Of a stretch of 64,000 nucleotides of DNA, positions 18,059-28,010 are shown piece by piece. The stretch is from assembly GCF_010501055.1 (NCBI RefSeq), contig NZ_QVMO01000006.1, positions 26,873 through 90,872 of the forward strand, in the 5' to 3' direction. Positions within the stretch are counted from its first letter, which is position 1. Each line of letters starts with the position of its first letter. Position numbers and translations under genes: made by a program. The notes below the pieces were generated by a model. It was not told where the DNA came from, ran no database searches, and saw only the letters and a list, made by a program, of their open reading frames with translations. This DNA is from Dysgonomonas sp. 521. GTDB taxonomy: Bacteria; Bacteroidota; Bacteroidia; Bacteroidales; Dysgonomonadaceae.

Positions 18059-19234
18059 ATGACGGATAAAATTATGTATACCTATAGGGACTTTCTGAAT
18101 AATGATAAGTTTGTAAAATGGCAAATATTGCAAACGGAAGAACTAAATCAATACTGGATTGATTATCAGATTGAGTTCCCCCAACATAAGGAAGCCTTAG
18201 ACAAAGCTGTGGAAGTTTTCAAAAATGTCCGGATCAATAATTATTTACCATCAGAAACTCAACAGGAGGCTCTATTAGACAGTATCAGGAAAGATACCTT
18301 ATACCGAAAAAGAAGGATAAAAAGGCTACAATATTACGCCGCTTCTGTAGCATGTATAGCAGTGCTTGTCGTATCCACCCTGCTGATTACGCACAATCGC
18401 GTTGTCCCTGAAAACAATGTTGTGCAAATAATAGGAGAAACACAAGATGCGATGGATATTCAATTTATCAGTACAGGTAAACCCATGATCTTGCCTCAGG
18501 ATGTAGAAATACAACTTACGGAAAACGGTGATGCTGCCATCGTAACCAAAGAAGGAGAAAACATAGAAAACCTGAACCTGTCCTCCAAAACAATGAATAA
18601 ACTTATAGTCCCATTAGGGAAACGCTCATCTCTGATCTTGGCCGACGGAACAAAAGTATGGTTGAATTCCGGTACGCAAATAGAATTTCCATCTGTATTT
18701 GATGGGCAAACAAGAGATATAAATATCCGTGGCGAAATATTTATTGATGTTGCAAAAAATGATAAAAAGCCATTCTACATACATACTTCACAATTTGATA
18801 TTCAGGTAACGGGTACCAAATTTAACGTGTCTGCTTATGACGACGCACAAGTAAAATCTGTAGTCCTTGTCGAAGGACAGGTAAAAATACACGCTCCCGG
18901 AAACAAGCCAATGGAAATGAAACCCAACGACCGGCTGACCTTTGATGGCGGAGCAATCAGCAAAGATATTGTAGACACCTCAGAATATATAAGCTGGAAA
19001 ACAGGAATATTGAATTTTAAGAAAGCTTCACTGGCTGACATCCTGAATAAAGTAGGACGACACTATAATGTTAACTTTAAAAATCTCAAGTCTTCAACCC
19101 TGTCGGAGACAACATGCTCGGGTAAACTTGTCTTGGCCGAGAATATAGATAGTGTCATGATTGCTCTTTCTGTCTTGGCACCAATATCATACAGTAGAGA
19201 AGGAGATATAATTTATATTAAAAACGCTAAATAG
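18059..19234 (+). CDS. FecR-family anti-sigma factor
   Basis: Inner-membrane anti-sigma factor of 391 residues. The N-terminal cytoplasmic part (1-88) would hold the sigma factor, and a single transmembrane helix runs from about residue 91 to 110 (AASVACIAVLVVSTLL). The periplasmic part has a FecR domain (about 190-290), with RSSLILADGTKVWLNSGTQ and GTKFNVSAYDD. A C-terminal domain with FKKASLADILNKVGRHYNV resembles the STN-like DUF4974 domain common in Bacteroidota FecR proteins. It lies 93 bp downstream of the sigma gene and ahead of an STN-containing SusC. Confidence 0.9.
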   Translation: MTDKIMYTYRDFLNNDKFVKWQILQTEELNQYWIDYQIEFPQHKEALDKAVEVFKNVRINNYLPSETQQEALLDSIRKDTLYRKRRIKRLQYYAASVACIAVLVVSTLLITHNRVVPENNVVQIIGETQDAMDIQFISTGKPMILPQDVEIQLTENGDAAIVTKEGENIENLNLSSKTMNKLIVPLGKRSSLILADGTKVWLNSGTQIEFPSVFDGQTRDINIRGEIFIDVAKNDKKPFYIHTSQFDIQVTGTKFNVSAYDDAQVKSVVLVEGQVKIHAPGNKPMEMKPNDRLTFDGGAISKDIVDTSEYISWKTGILNFKKASLADILNKVGRHYNVNFKNLKSSTLSETTCSGKLVLAENIDSVMIALSVLAPISYSREGDIIYIKNAK

Positions 19235-19274
19235 AATGCCTATGGTAAAACACTAATTATTAGAACTAACAACT

Positions 19275-19298
19275 ATGAAAAAACTAATCGAGCAGTAG
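19275..19298 (+). CDS. Possible leader peptide MKKLIEQ upstream of susC
   Basis: ATG followed by six codons and a TAG, 72 bp before the susC start. The second half of this tiny frame forms the left arm of a hairpin (19285-19317). Position between fecR and susC and the overlap with a stem suggest a translated attenuator, but a frame this short can arise by chance. Confidence 0.25.
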   Translation: MKKLIEQ

Positions 19299-19317
19299 TA
19301 CCAGTACTGCCCGATTA
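19285..19317 (+). promoter_or_regulatory. Strong hairpin in the susC leader
   Basis: Left arm taatcgagcagta (19285-19297) and right arm tactgcccgatta (19305-19317) pair over 13 positions with one mismatch, around a 7-nt loop. No T-run follows directly, so a plain terminator is less likely than a regulatory or RNA-stabilising stem between fecR and the highly expressed susC. Confidence 0.5.
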
Positions 19318-19370
19318 TAAGTCTAATTTACAAATTCAAAAAAATTGTAAACCAAATTCTTTACAAATTT

Positions 19371-22300
19371 ATGAAACAAAGTAATATCTTAGATCGGATT
19401 GCTGATTTAAATCGCAATCCAATTATTAAAATTATGAAAATCACATTGTTTTTATCTTTTGCCTGTGTATTTTCATTACTTGCAAATAATACATATTCAC
19501 AACAAACGAATTTTTCTTTCAATTTAAAAAATGTGACGCTTGCCCAGCTTTTTACAGAAATAGAAAATGAAAGTGAATATGTTTTTCTCGTAAATGATAA
19601 TGCAAACGCAGAATTGTCTAAAAAAGTTTCCGTTTATATCGAAAATGGTAACATTTTTGAAGTTTTGGATGCCGTGATGAAAGAAAGATCATTGTCCTAT
19701 GTTGTAACAGGAAGACAGATCTCAGTATACAGAAAGAAAAGAGAAAATCCAGTTAATAATGTTATCCCCAATCCCGAACCTGAACAACAAAGAAAAATAG
19801 TAGTTACAGGACTAGTAACCACCGACCTGAATGAACCTCTGGTAGGAGTAACAGTAAGGGAAAACAATACACAAACAGGGACATTTACCGACGAAAACGG
19901 TAAATACGTCATTGAAGTGAGCAATGCCGAAGCAGAACTCATATTTTCATATATCGGTTTTAAAACACAAAAAATCAGCATCAAAGGAAAAACCGAAATA
20001 AACCTTAAGATGGAAGAAGACATTTCTACCCTAAAAGATGTTGTAGTAACTGTCGGCTATGGTACACAAACCAAAGTATCCATCACAGGAGCAGTATCGT
20101 CTGTCACCTCAGACGACATACGTAAAAGCTCGTCTACCAGTTTTGGTAACGCCCTGCAAGGACGTATTACAGGACTTAGTTCGACCCAATCGGGAGGGGG
20201 AGCGCCCGGATTAGATGATGCTGAAATATACCTTCGCGGAGCCGCTACCACAAACGGAAAGTCTCCATTGATACTGGTTGACGGTGTACCTCGCGACCTG
20301 CGTACACTCGATGTTACCGAGGTAGAAAGTGTAAGTGTACTCAAAGATGCTTCTGCTACAGCCGTATTTGGTGTGCGGGGAGCTAATGGGGTTATTATAG
20401 TAACCACAAAACGCGGTGTTGCCGGAAAAGCCCAGTTATCAGTTTCGGCCTCTCAGGTATTCACATCATTAACACGCAAGCCACCTAGATTATCGGCTCT
20501 TGAATTTATTGATTTAAGAAATGAAGCATATAAATATAGCAATGAACCCGAGATGGCATTTTCGCCTGAAGTAAGAGCCAAATTTGAAAATCCGTTATTA
20601 GGATTAAATCCAAACGATCCTGACTATGCACAAAATGCAGCAAACCGGAAACATTTATACCCCGATCATTATTATTACGATGATTTCTTCAAAGACTATG
20701 CTCCCGAAACCCGTATAAATGCTAATATACAAGGAGGAACCGAAAAAGTCCTTTACTTCATGAATGTAGGCTATCTGCATCAGGGAGGACATCTCAAAAC
20801 AGAACCAAAATCGAAACTGGGATACGATCCTTCACTCAAACTAGACAGGTGGAGCTTCAGAGCCAATATGGATTACAATATGACAAGCTGGCTGAAAGCA
20901 AAGCTGAACATTGGAACATATATCGAGAAACAAAACTCTCCTAACTACAGGCCTTTCAGTACTTACGAAGAGTTTTTCAGGGGAATTATCCAGGAGGTAT
21001 ACCGCCTTAATCCAACAATTATAGGTCCGACAACAATTGCCGGAATAGACGAAACTACTCCAGCCAACGCAGTTATTAACACTGGTCCAAGAGTGGGTGG
21101 CGACAGATCCGTATATGGTCTTATCAACAGGAACGGGTATTATGTAGACACACGTACCAACCTGAATACGTCTATAGAAATGGAAATGGACTTGAGCGAA
21201 TTTGTGACCAAAGGCCTATCTCTGAAGGGAATGATAGCCTACGATTCATATCCTACAAGTTCGTTGTTAGGGCAACGGGATGAAATCCAGTATTTTGCCG
21301 ATCCGGATTACAGCAGTGATAAAGTAATATATTCCAGAATTGCAGGATCAGAAAATCCAATGTCCTTATCCAGATGGTCTTCGAGCCGGTATCAGATAAA
21401 TGCACAGGCTTCGATAAACTATAGCAGAAAGTTTGGCGACCACAGTGTGGGAGGTATGTTTGTTGTGCAACGCGATCATTGGGAAAGCTCAGGAGCCGAA
21501 ATACCTTACAATATGCTTGGGCTGGCAGGACGTGCTACCTACAACTACAAAAGCCGTTATTTTGCCGAGTTTAACATAGGTTACAATGGATCGGAACAAT
21601 TTGCGCCGGCCAATCGTTATGGTACATTTCCGGCCTTCTCTGTAGGATGGGTAGTCTCTAACGAAAAATTCCTGGCAGAAAACAAATACCTTACCTATCT
21701 CAAACTGAGAGCTTCGTATGGAAAAGTAGGAAACGATAAACTCGGAGGTTCCCGTTTTTTATATCAGGATGATATAAAACTTGTAGGACAGGGAACAACA
21801 GTAGGAGGAGTTGGTCTGGGACAGCAAGTATCAACCATTCTTCTGGGAAATCATAGCCTGCAATGGGAAGTTGCCGATAAATACAATTTTGGTGTCGATT
21901 TCCAGATAACCAATAACCTCACAGGAGCATTTGATTATTTCAGGGAAAACCGGAGTAAAATATTGATTACCAGAAATTCCGTACCAATGTTCCAGGGAGT
22001 TTCACAGGGCGCTCTACCAAAAGCCAACCTGGGGAAAGCCGAAAATAAGGGAATAGAATTTGAACTTGCCTACAGTAAACAATTAAGCAATGACTGGCAT
22101 CTAAGGGTAAAAGGAAATATAGCAACAAATAAAAACAAAATTACAGCCTTTGATGAAGTGCCTGCCGATGATTCATACGCATACCAATACCGTACTACAG
22201 GCTATGCAATAGATCAAAACTGGGGACTCAAAGTTGATAAGAGTTCTCCCGGCAAAGGCTATTGGACTTCACAAGAAGAAATAGATGCAAGCGGCCTCAC

Positions 22301-22886
22301 TTACGAAATAGGTAATCCGCGTCCCGGAGATTTGAAATATCAGGATCTGAATGGAGATAATCTGATAAATAGTAAAGATTATGCACCCATCGGAAACTCT
22401 GGTATCCCGGGGTTAACTTATGGACTGGATGTAAATGTAACCTTCAAAGGTTTCGATCTCTCTGTATTCTTTTCAGGAGTCGGTAAATATTCAACTATCT
22501 GGAATGGGTTGGGTATCTATGAGACCGAAGGTACTGGAACCTATTACGAGTACCATAAAAATGCGTGGACTCCAGAACGTTACGCAAGCGGTGCAAAAAT
22601 TACATATCCTACACTGAGCAAATCGAATGGTTCAAATCATGTACCTAATGATTTCTTTTTACAAGATAGGTCTTTTATCCGTTTAAAAAACCTCGAATTT
22701 GGATATACTATCCCAAAAAACACACTGAAAGTAATAGGTGTGAGTGAATTGAGACTATACGTGACAGGACAGAATTTATTTTTATGGGATAAGTTAACAA
22801 TAAAGCATCAGGACCCGGAAAAAACCGATCCGAGAAGATATCCTATTACTAAACTTATGGGATTTGGTCTTAATGTAACCTTTTAA
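19371..22886 (+). CDS. SusC-like TonB-dependent receptor with STN signalling domain
   Basis: Outer-membrane transporter of 1171 residues that would import oligosaccharides together with the SusD encoded next. An extended signal peptide ends near residue 43 (NNTYSQ). An STN domain follows (about 50-115, NVTLAQLFTEIENESEYVF), then a carboxypeptidase-regulatory-like domain (about 145-215), the TonB box region DVVVTVGYGTQ, the plug (LILVDGVPRDL, VLKDASATAVFGVRGANGVI) and the beta barrel ending GFGLNVTF. The STN domain fits control through the adjacent sigma factor and FecR. Together with the downstream enzymes it points to a rhamnose-containing glycan. Confidence 0.95.
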   Translation: MKQSNILDRIADLNRNPIIKIMKITLFLSFACVFSLLANNTYSQQTNFSFNLKNVTLAQLFTEIENESEYVFLVNDNANAELSKKVSVYIENGNIFEVLDAVMKERSLSYVVTGRQISVYRKKRENPVNNVIPNPEPEQQRKIVVTGLVTTDLNEPLVGVTVRENNTQTGTFTDENGKYVIEVSNAEAELIFSYIGFKTQKISIKGKTEINLKMEEDISTLKDVVVTVGYGTQTKVSITGAVSSVTSDDIRKSSSTSFGNALQGRITGLSSTQSGGGAPGLDDAEIYLRGAATTNGKSPLILVDGVPRDLRTLDVTEVESVSVLKDASATAVFGVRGANGVIIVTTKRGVAGKAQLSVSASQVFTSLTRKPPRLSALEFIDLRNEAYKYSNEPEMAFSPEVRAKFENPLLGLNPNDPDYAQNAANRKHLYPDHYYYDDFFKDYAPETRINANIQGGTEKVLYFMNVGYLHQGGHLKTEPKSKLGYDPSLKLDRWSFRANMDYNMTSWLKAKLNIGTYIEKQNSPNYRPFSTYEEFFRGIIQEVYRLNPTIIGPTTIAGIDETTPANAVINTGPRVGGDRSVYGLINRNGYYVDTRTNLNTSIEMEMDLSEFVTKGLSLKGMIAYDSYPTSSLLGQRDEIQYFADPDYSSDKVIYSRIAGSENPMSLSRWSSSRYQINAQASINYSRKFGDHSVGGMFVVQRDHWESSGAEIPYNMLGLAGRATYNYKSRYFAEFNIGYNGSEQFAPANRYGTFPAFSVGWVVSNEKFLAENKYLTYLKLRASYGKVGNDKLGGSRFLYQDDIKLVGQGTTVGGVGLGQQVSTILLGNHSLQWEVADKYNFGVDFQITNNLTGAFDYFRENRSKILITRNSVPMFQGVSQGALPKANLGKAENKGIEFELAYSKQLSNDWHLRVKGNIATNKNKITAFDEVPADDSYAYQYRTTGYAIDQNWGLKVDKSSPGKGYWTSQEEIDASGLTYEIGNPRPGDLKYQDLNGDNLINSKDYAPIGNSGIPGLTYGLDVNVTFKGFDLSVFFSGVGKYSTIWNGLGIYETEGTGTYYEYHKNAWTPERYASGAKITYPTLSKSNGSNHVPNDFFLQDRSFIRLKNLEFGYTIPKNTLKVIGVSELRLYVTGQNLFLWDKLTIKHQDPEKTDPRRYPITKLMGFGLNVTF

Positions 22887-22896
22887 TCAATGAATT

Positions 22897-24861
22897 ATGA
22901 AAACAATAAATAATATTCTAATCATTATATCATTTTTGTGTTTATTAGCCTTTACTTCGTGCAACGATGTTTTAGATCAGGCACCTGACGGAAAAACCAG
23001 TTTGGATGAAGTATTTGCAGACCATTTCAAGACCGGGGCTTACCTCAATACATGCTATGCCAAACTCCCGTTATATGGAAAAAGTTGGTCATGGTTATCC
23101 AGGGGGCCGGTATCTACCTGTGATGATGCATGGGACAACGATGAGATTATTTATCCATACGGAGTATCGGCCCGCATGATGAACGGTGTGGCTTCTGCCG
23201 ATCAGTATCCGATGACAAGCCACGAATTTGACTTCAAAGACAATCATAAATATGAACGTCATTTTGCCGCTATTTACGATTGTTCCGTTTTTATCCAAAG
23301 AATAGGTGGAGCCAATGTAAAAACAGAAGCGGAAAGAAACAGATGGAAAGCCGAAGCACATTTACTTAGAGCATATTACTATTCCGAATTATTGAGATGG
23401 TTTGGGACTGGAGTACCCATTATACGGGAGCCCTACAGTCTTGAAGATGATTATACCAAAATAGAAAAGCCATCTTTTATAGAAGTAGTAAGGTTTATTA
23501 TCGAAGACTGTGATGTTGCGCTCAACACAGCCGAACTACCTTGGCGCATAACAACAGGTACAGAGAAAGCAAGAGCAACAAAAGCACTTGCCGAGGCTAT
23601 AAAATCCCGCATGATGCTTTATGCAGCAAGCCCTTTGTACAACGATGGAGCCGACCTGTGGGAAGAAGCTTATCAAGTAAACAAAACTGCTCTTCAAAAT
23701 CTAAGGACTAATGGTTATCAATTGTATAATAAGGTTCACTTCCCTGACATTTTCTCAAACGATCAGGATAATCCTGAAAATGAAACACATGTGCCTACCA
23801 AAGCTTCAAGTCTCATGTACGAATATTTTACACAGAACTACGATTATTCGGCCAATCCGATAGATACAGAAACTATCTATTCCAGCTGGACAGAATCGCA
23901 CTGGAACTCCGAAGATTACGAGTTTCACTTTGGATGTATCGGAGCACAAACAGGAGGTAAATCGGGTTCAGTGCCAACACAGGAACTTGTAGACGCTTAT
24001 GAAACCACAAACGGGAAAACTGTCCTAGACCTGAAAAAACCATATTTGGATGAAAAGCATCTTGATCCAAACTACAACAAGGACAATACATTGTACGATC
24101 CTAAAAATCCGTACAAAAACAGAGATCCACGTTTCTACTCTTCTATCTACTTCAACGGATCGAAAAGGACATGTAAATGGGAATTTTCTGAAACACCGGA
24201 ATGCAAAGATAACTTTGACTATAGTCCTAACGGAAACGGCCCGGTATACCGCACCCGTATTATTTCTACATGGTTGGGCGAACCTATAACAGGTATTGAT
24301 ACCGAATCGCGTACCAAAACGCGTACAGGTTACTATTGTCGCAAATATACACATCCTAATTCAGGCTGGGGACAGGGCGTAGTAGGACCTGTAGAAAAAT
24401 TATTCAGGCTGGCCGAAATCATATTGAATTGCGCCGAAACAGCGGCCGAATCAGGACATCTTGACGAAGCCTACGCACTGGTAAATGAAGTACGTGCACG
24501 TGTTTCCATGCCGGCTCTGCCTGCCGATGTAAAAGGCAACAAAGAGCAATTGATTCTGCGCATCAGGCACGAAAGAAGAGTCGAACTGGCTTTAGAGCCT
24601 CATCGCTTCTTTGACGTACGCCGCTGGCAGAAACCTGATGGAGACCTAAAGGATACAGACAAATGGCTTACAGCAATGGAGATAACAAGAGTCGATAATC
24701 CTGATGGCAGTTTTTCTCATTTCTCTTACAAGAGGAGATCTATACGTCCGCAAGAGCGCTTGTGCTATACCAATAAATATTTAAAGGCCCCTATTCCTAA
24801 GAGCGAGGCCTCCAAAATGTATAATCTGACAGGGGTAAACTGGCAGAATCCAGGTTGGTAA
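22897..24861 (+). CDS. SusD/RagB-family glycan-binding lipoprotein
   Basis: Surface lipoprotein of 654 residues, with the lipobox FTSC at residue 24. It forms the lid on the SusC barrel and binds glycans outside the cell. SusD features include the TPR-like helices (RWKAEAHLLRAYYYSELLRWFG), TKALAEAIKSRMMLYAASPLYN, and the C-terminal segment RIRHERRVELALEPHRFFDVRRW. It starts 10 bp after susC, so it is translated from the same message. At over 650 residues it is at the long end for the family. Confidence 0.95.
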   Translation: MKTINNILIIISFLCLLAFTSCNDVLDQAPDGKTSLDEVFADHFKTGAYLNTCYAKLPLYGKSWSWLSRGPVSTCDDAWDNDEIIYPYGVSARMMNGVASADQYPMTSHEFDFKDNHKYERHFAAIYDCSVFIQRIGGANVKTEAERNRWKAEAHLLRAYYYSELLRWFGTGVPIIREPYSLEDDYTKIEKPSFIEVVRFIIEDCDVALNTAELPWRITTGTEKARATKALAEAIKSRMMLYAASPLYNDGADLWEEAYQVNKTALQNLRTNGYQLYNKVHFPDIFSNDQDNPENETHVPTKASSLMYEYFTQNYDYSANPIDTETIYSSWTESHWNSEDYEFHFGCIGAQTGGKSGSVPTQELVDAYETTNGKTVLDLKKPYLDEKHLDPNYNKDNTLYDPKNPYKNRDPRFYSSIYFNGSKRTCKWEFSETPECKDNFDYSPNGNGPVYRTRIISTWLGEPITGIDTESRTKTRTGYYCRKYTHPNSGWGQGVVGPVEKLFRLAEIILNCAETAAESGHLDEAYALVNEVRARVSMPALPADVKGNKEQLILRIRHERRVELALEPHRFFDVRRWQKPDGDLKDTDKWLTAMEITRVDNPDGSFSHFSYKRRSIRPQERLCYTNKYLKAPIPKSEASKMYNLTGVNWQNPGW

Positions 24862-24891
24862 CAATATTTTCTATTCGAAAAAAATATAATT

Positions 24892-27800
24892 ATGATATAT
24901 AAAAAATTTATTCAGATAGCATTTTTAATATTCCTTTTCTCGAGTACTATCTTTGCGCAAGATAACCTCCGGAATGCTGAAATACAGGGAGTGGTAAAGG
25001 ATGAGTATGGAAAGCCCTTTGCCGGGGTTGTAATACAATCTGAGTTCGGGAAAAACATGGTAACATCGGATAGTGAAGGCTCTTTTTCTATCTATGTGAC
25101 CGATAAGAGCAAGTATATAACATTATCTGGCATCGGTTACCTTACACACAAAGTTCAGGCTCAGGATAATGATAAAGTGGAGATAGTCATGAAGCGGGAT
25201 CTACTCAATGAAGATATAATGATCTCTGATGGTTTTTCTTCCGTGTCGAAGGGGACATTAGCAGGTTCTGCTTCTACAGTAAGTGGCAATGAGCTACAGA
25301 AATCCCCTGTAGCTACTCTTAGTTCGACTTTGGCAGGCCGGTTGTCTGGTCTTACCACCCGCGAGAATTCTTCGGAATGGGCGCGTATCGACAATAGCTT
25401 ATGGATCAGGGGAGCCAATGTAAATGGCGCACAAACGCCACTTATCATTGTCGATGGATTTCTTATCCCAACCGATGCTCAGGCTAGTTTAGACCACATC
25501 ACTCCTGCTGAAATAGAATCGGTTACAATACTGAAAGATGCTTCCCTACTAGCTTTATATGGAATAAAAGGCGCAAGTGGTGCTCTTGTTGTAACAACAA
25601 AGAGAGGAAAACCCGGAGAACTTAAAATAGGTGTCCGTATAGATGGCAGTATGCAAAATGTGACATCTAAACCATACCGGGCCAATTCTGCCGATTATGT
25701 ACGCATGAGAAATCAGGCAGCCTACAACGATAATCCAGAGGGAGGTATGTACCAGATGTTTACCGAAGACCAGGTAGGAAAATTTACCTCTGGAGCCGAT
25801 CGCGAACACTATCCAAGCCAGGATTGGTACAAGGAATTCATGAAAGATTTTTCATACATGCAACGTGTTGGACTCAACCTCAGCGGAGGTTCCGATAAGG
25901 TAAGGTTCTTTTCTAACGTCAATATGATGAATCAGAATACGAATTTCAAAATTTCGGAAAAAGAGAAATTCAACCCTACGCCAAACTATTTCTGGGGCAA
26001 CATGCGAACAAATCTCGACGCCAATCTGGGTAAACATTTCAGAGCATTTCTTAATATTGCAGGAAACCTGAAAAGGGAAAAAACGACCGAAGCAAACATG
26101 ACAAATGTATATCAAGGCATGTTCGACTTACCACCTACTCTGTACGGAAATGTTACACCGGAGATAATAGACCCCGTTACCGGAGAAATAATACAAGAAG
26201 GCGGGAAAATATTGGTAACTCCTAATATAGACAATAACGTTTATGGTAGGATTAACCGCCAGGGCTATACCCAGCATACAACTACTTCGATATACTCTAA
26301 TTTTGGGCTCGAACTGGATATGTCTTTCCTTACTCCCGGCCTTAAAGCCACAGGAACTGTAGGGTTTATGAATAACAACAGGAAAAGCCTTTTTACAACA
26401 CAGGATTACGAACGCTGGATCAGGGTTACTGATACCCCATCTGATTGGGATGAACTGAAATTTGAGAAAAAAGGAACAAATGAAGACACATTCCTCTCAT
26501 ATAGCAAAAGTGAGTATAATTATTATAATCTCAACTATAAGGGAGCATTGGATTATGCTGCCAGCTTTGGCAAACACAATGTCAGCGCTTATGCCTATGC
26601 CATGTATCAGGAGATAGTAAGATGGGAGAACCTTCCTCTTAAATATATCTATTCGGGTATACAGGCTTCTTACAATTACGACAACAGGTATATACTTTCT
26701 GTTGGTACAGGATATTCGGGTTCGGATAACTTTGCCAAAGGAAACCGTTTCCATACCACCCCTGCTATTGCCGGAGCATGGATTGCCTCCAACGAGTCAT
26801 TCCTGAAAAATGTAAAATGGTTATCGTTATTGAAGTTTAAGGCTTCTTACGGAAAGAATGCAAATGATGACACCGGAGCTCCTCGCTATCCTTATATAAA
26901 TAACGTACAAGGTGTAGATGAGGGTTTCATAGCCAACCTTAACTATAGCCCCGAAATGGTGAAAAAGCAAAACTATGGAATCGAACTCGGACTATTTGAC
27001 GGACTGCATATATCTTTCGATTTATACAGGCACAAAATGGATAATATGTATATAAACGTGTCTTCCAATATCCCGTCTTATCATGGCAATACCGGTGTAT
27101 TCCCTAGCCTTAATGCTGGCGCTAAAAAGAACAAAGGATATGAACTGGAAGCCTCTTACATCAAAAATGTGAATAAAGACCTGTCTTTCAATATCGGAGG
27201 ATTCCTTTCGTATAATAAGAATGAATATACAAGAGTAGTAGAAGAAATCAGAGGTGATGACTATGTTTACCCAAATCGTACAGTCGGCTATGCCGTTGGT
27301 CAAACATGGGGATATCTTACCGATTTTTCGAACGGCAATGGCTTGTTCAATAGCCAGGAAGAACTGGATGAATACCAGTCGCGTATTACATATTCTTTCA
27401 ATAAGCCAAGACTGGGTGATATTAAGTATAAGGATTTGAATAATGATGGCGTAATTGACGATAAAGATAAGGCTCCAATAGGTTCTGGTGCTATACCTAA
27501 CTATTATTTTGCTTTGTCATTAGGCGCTAAATACAAAAACTTCGATTTCAGTGTAATGTTTCAGGGTGTAGAGAATTACAAGACATGTTCTTCCAATACA
27601 TTGGGTATAAACGAAGGTTTCTTCACCGATGGGCTCTATTCGTCGCGCCACCTTAAAGCATGGACAAAAGATCGGTATGATGCAGGTGAAGAAATTCTTC
27701 ATCCCGCACTTACCCTGCAAAGTGCAAGTGCAAACACCCAGGTCAACGATTACTTCTTGGTAGACAGATCGTATTTGAGGCTGAAGAATATTGAAATCGG

Positions 27801-27984
27801 ATACAGCCTGCCATCCAGAATATCAAAAGCTATAAGGGCAAGTAATATCCGGATCTCATTAAGCGCCCAGAACCTGATCACATGGGACCATCTGGATAAA
27901 TATGACTTTGGGCCTGAGGCTGGAGACTATAACCACCTGCCGGTTTTCAGAGTGTATAACCTAGGATTTGGTATTCAATTTTGA
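24892..27984 (+). CDS. SusC-like TonB-dependent receptor, second of the tandem pair
   Basis: Outer-membrane receptor of 1030 residues without an STN domain. A signal peptide ends at about residue 22 (TIFAQ). A carboxypeptidase-regulatory-like domain follows (IQGVVKDEYGKPFAGVVI), then the plug (TPLIIVDGFLIPTD, VTILKDASLLALYGIKGASG) and the barrel ending NLGFGIQF. The usual VGYG segment next to the TonB box is replaced by DIMISDGFSS, so contact with TonB may be altered. It starts 30 bp after the first susD and lacks its own obvious promoter, so it is probably co-regulated with the first pair. Confidence 0.93.
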   Translation: MIYKKFIQIAFLIFLFSSTIFAQDNLRNAEIQGVVKDEYGKPFAGVVIQSEFGKNMVTSDSEGSFSIYVTDKSKYITLSGIGYLTHKVQAQDNDKVEIVMKRDLLNEDIMISDGFSSVSKGTLAGSASTVSGNELQKSPVATLSSTLAGRLSGLTTRENSSEWARIDNSLWIRGANVNGAQTPLIIVDGFLIPTDAQASLDHITPAEIESVTILKDASLLALYGIKGASGALVVTTKRGKPGELKIGVRIDGSMQNVTSKPYRANSADYVRMRNQAAYNDNPEGGMYQMFTEDQVGKFTSGADREHYPSQDWYKEFMKDFSYMQRVGLNLSGGSDKVRFFSNVNMMNQNTNFKISEKEKFNPTPNYFWGNMRTNLDANLGKHFRAFLNIAGNLKREKTTEANMTNVYQGMFDLPPTLYGNVTPEIIDPVTGEIIQEGGKILVTPNIDNNVYGRINRQGYTQHTTTSIYSNFGLELDMSFLTPGLKATGTVGFMNNNRKSLFTTQDYERWIRVTDTPSDWDELKFEKKGTNEDTFLSYSKSEYNYYNLNYKGALDYAASFGKHNVSAYAYAMYQEIVRWENLPLKYIYSGIQASYNYDNRYILSVGTGYSGSDNFAKGNRFHTTPAIAGAWIASNESFLKNVKWLSLLKFKASYGKNANDDTGAPRYPYINNVQGVDEGFIANLNYSPEMVKKQNYGIELGLFDGLHISFDLYRHKMDNMYINVSSNIPSYHGNTGVFPSLNAGAKKNKGYELEASYIKNVNKDLSFNIGGFLSYNKNEYTRVVEEIRGDDYVYPNRTVGYAVGQTWGYLTDFSNGNGLFNSQEELDEYQSRITYSFNKPRLGDIKYKDLNNDGVIDDKDKAPIGSGAIPNYYFALSLGAKYKNFDFSVMFQGVENYKTCSSNTLGINEGFFTDGLYSSRHLKAWTKDRYDAGEEILHPALTLQSASANTQVNDYFLVDRSYLRLKNIEIGYSLPSRISKAIRASNIRISLSAQNLITWDHLDKYDFGPEAGDYNHLPVFRVYNLGFGIQF

Positions 27985-28010
27985 TATTGCGAATTTATAA
28001 CAAAATAGAT

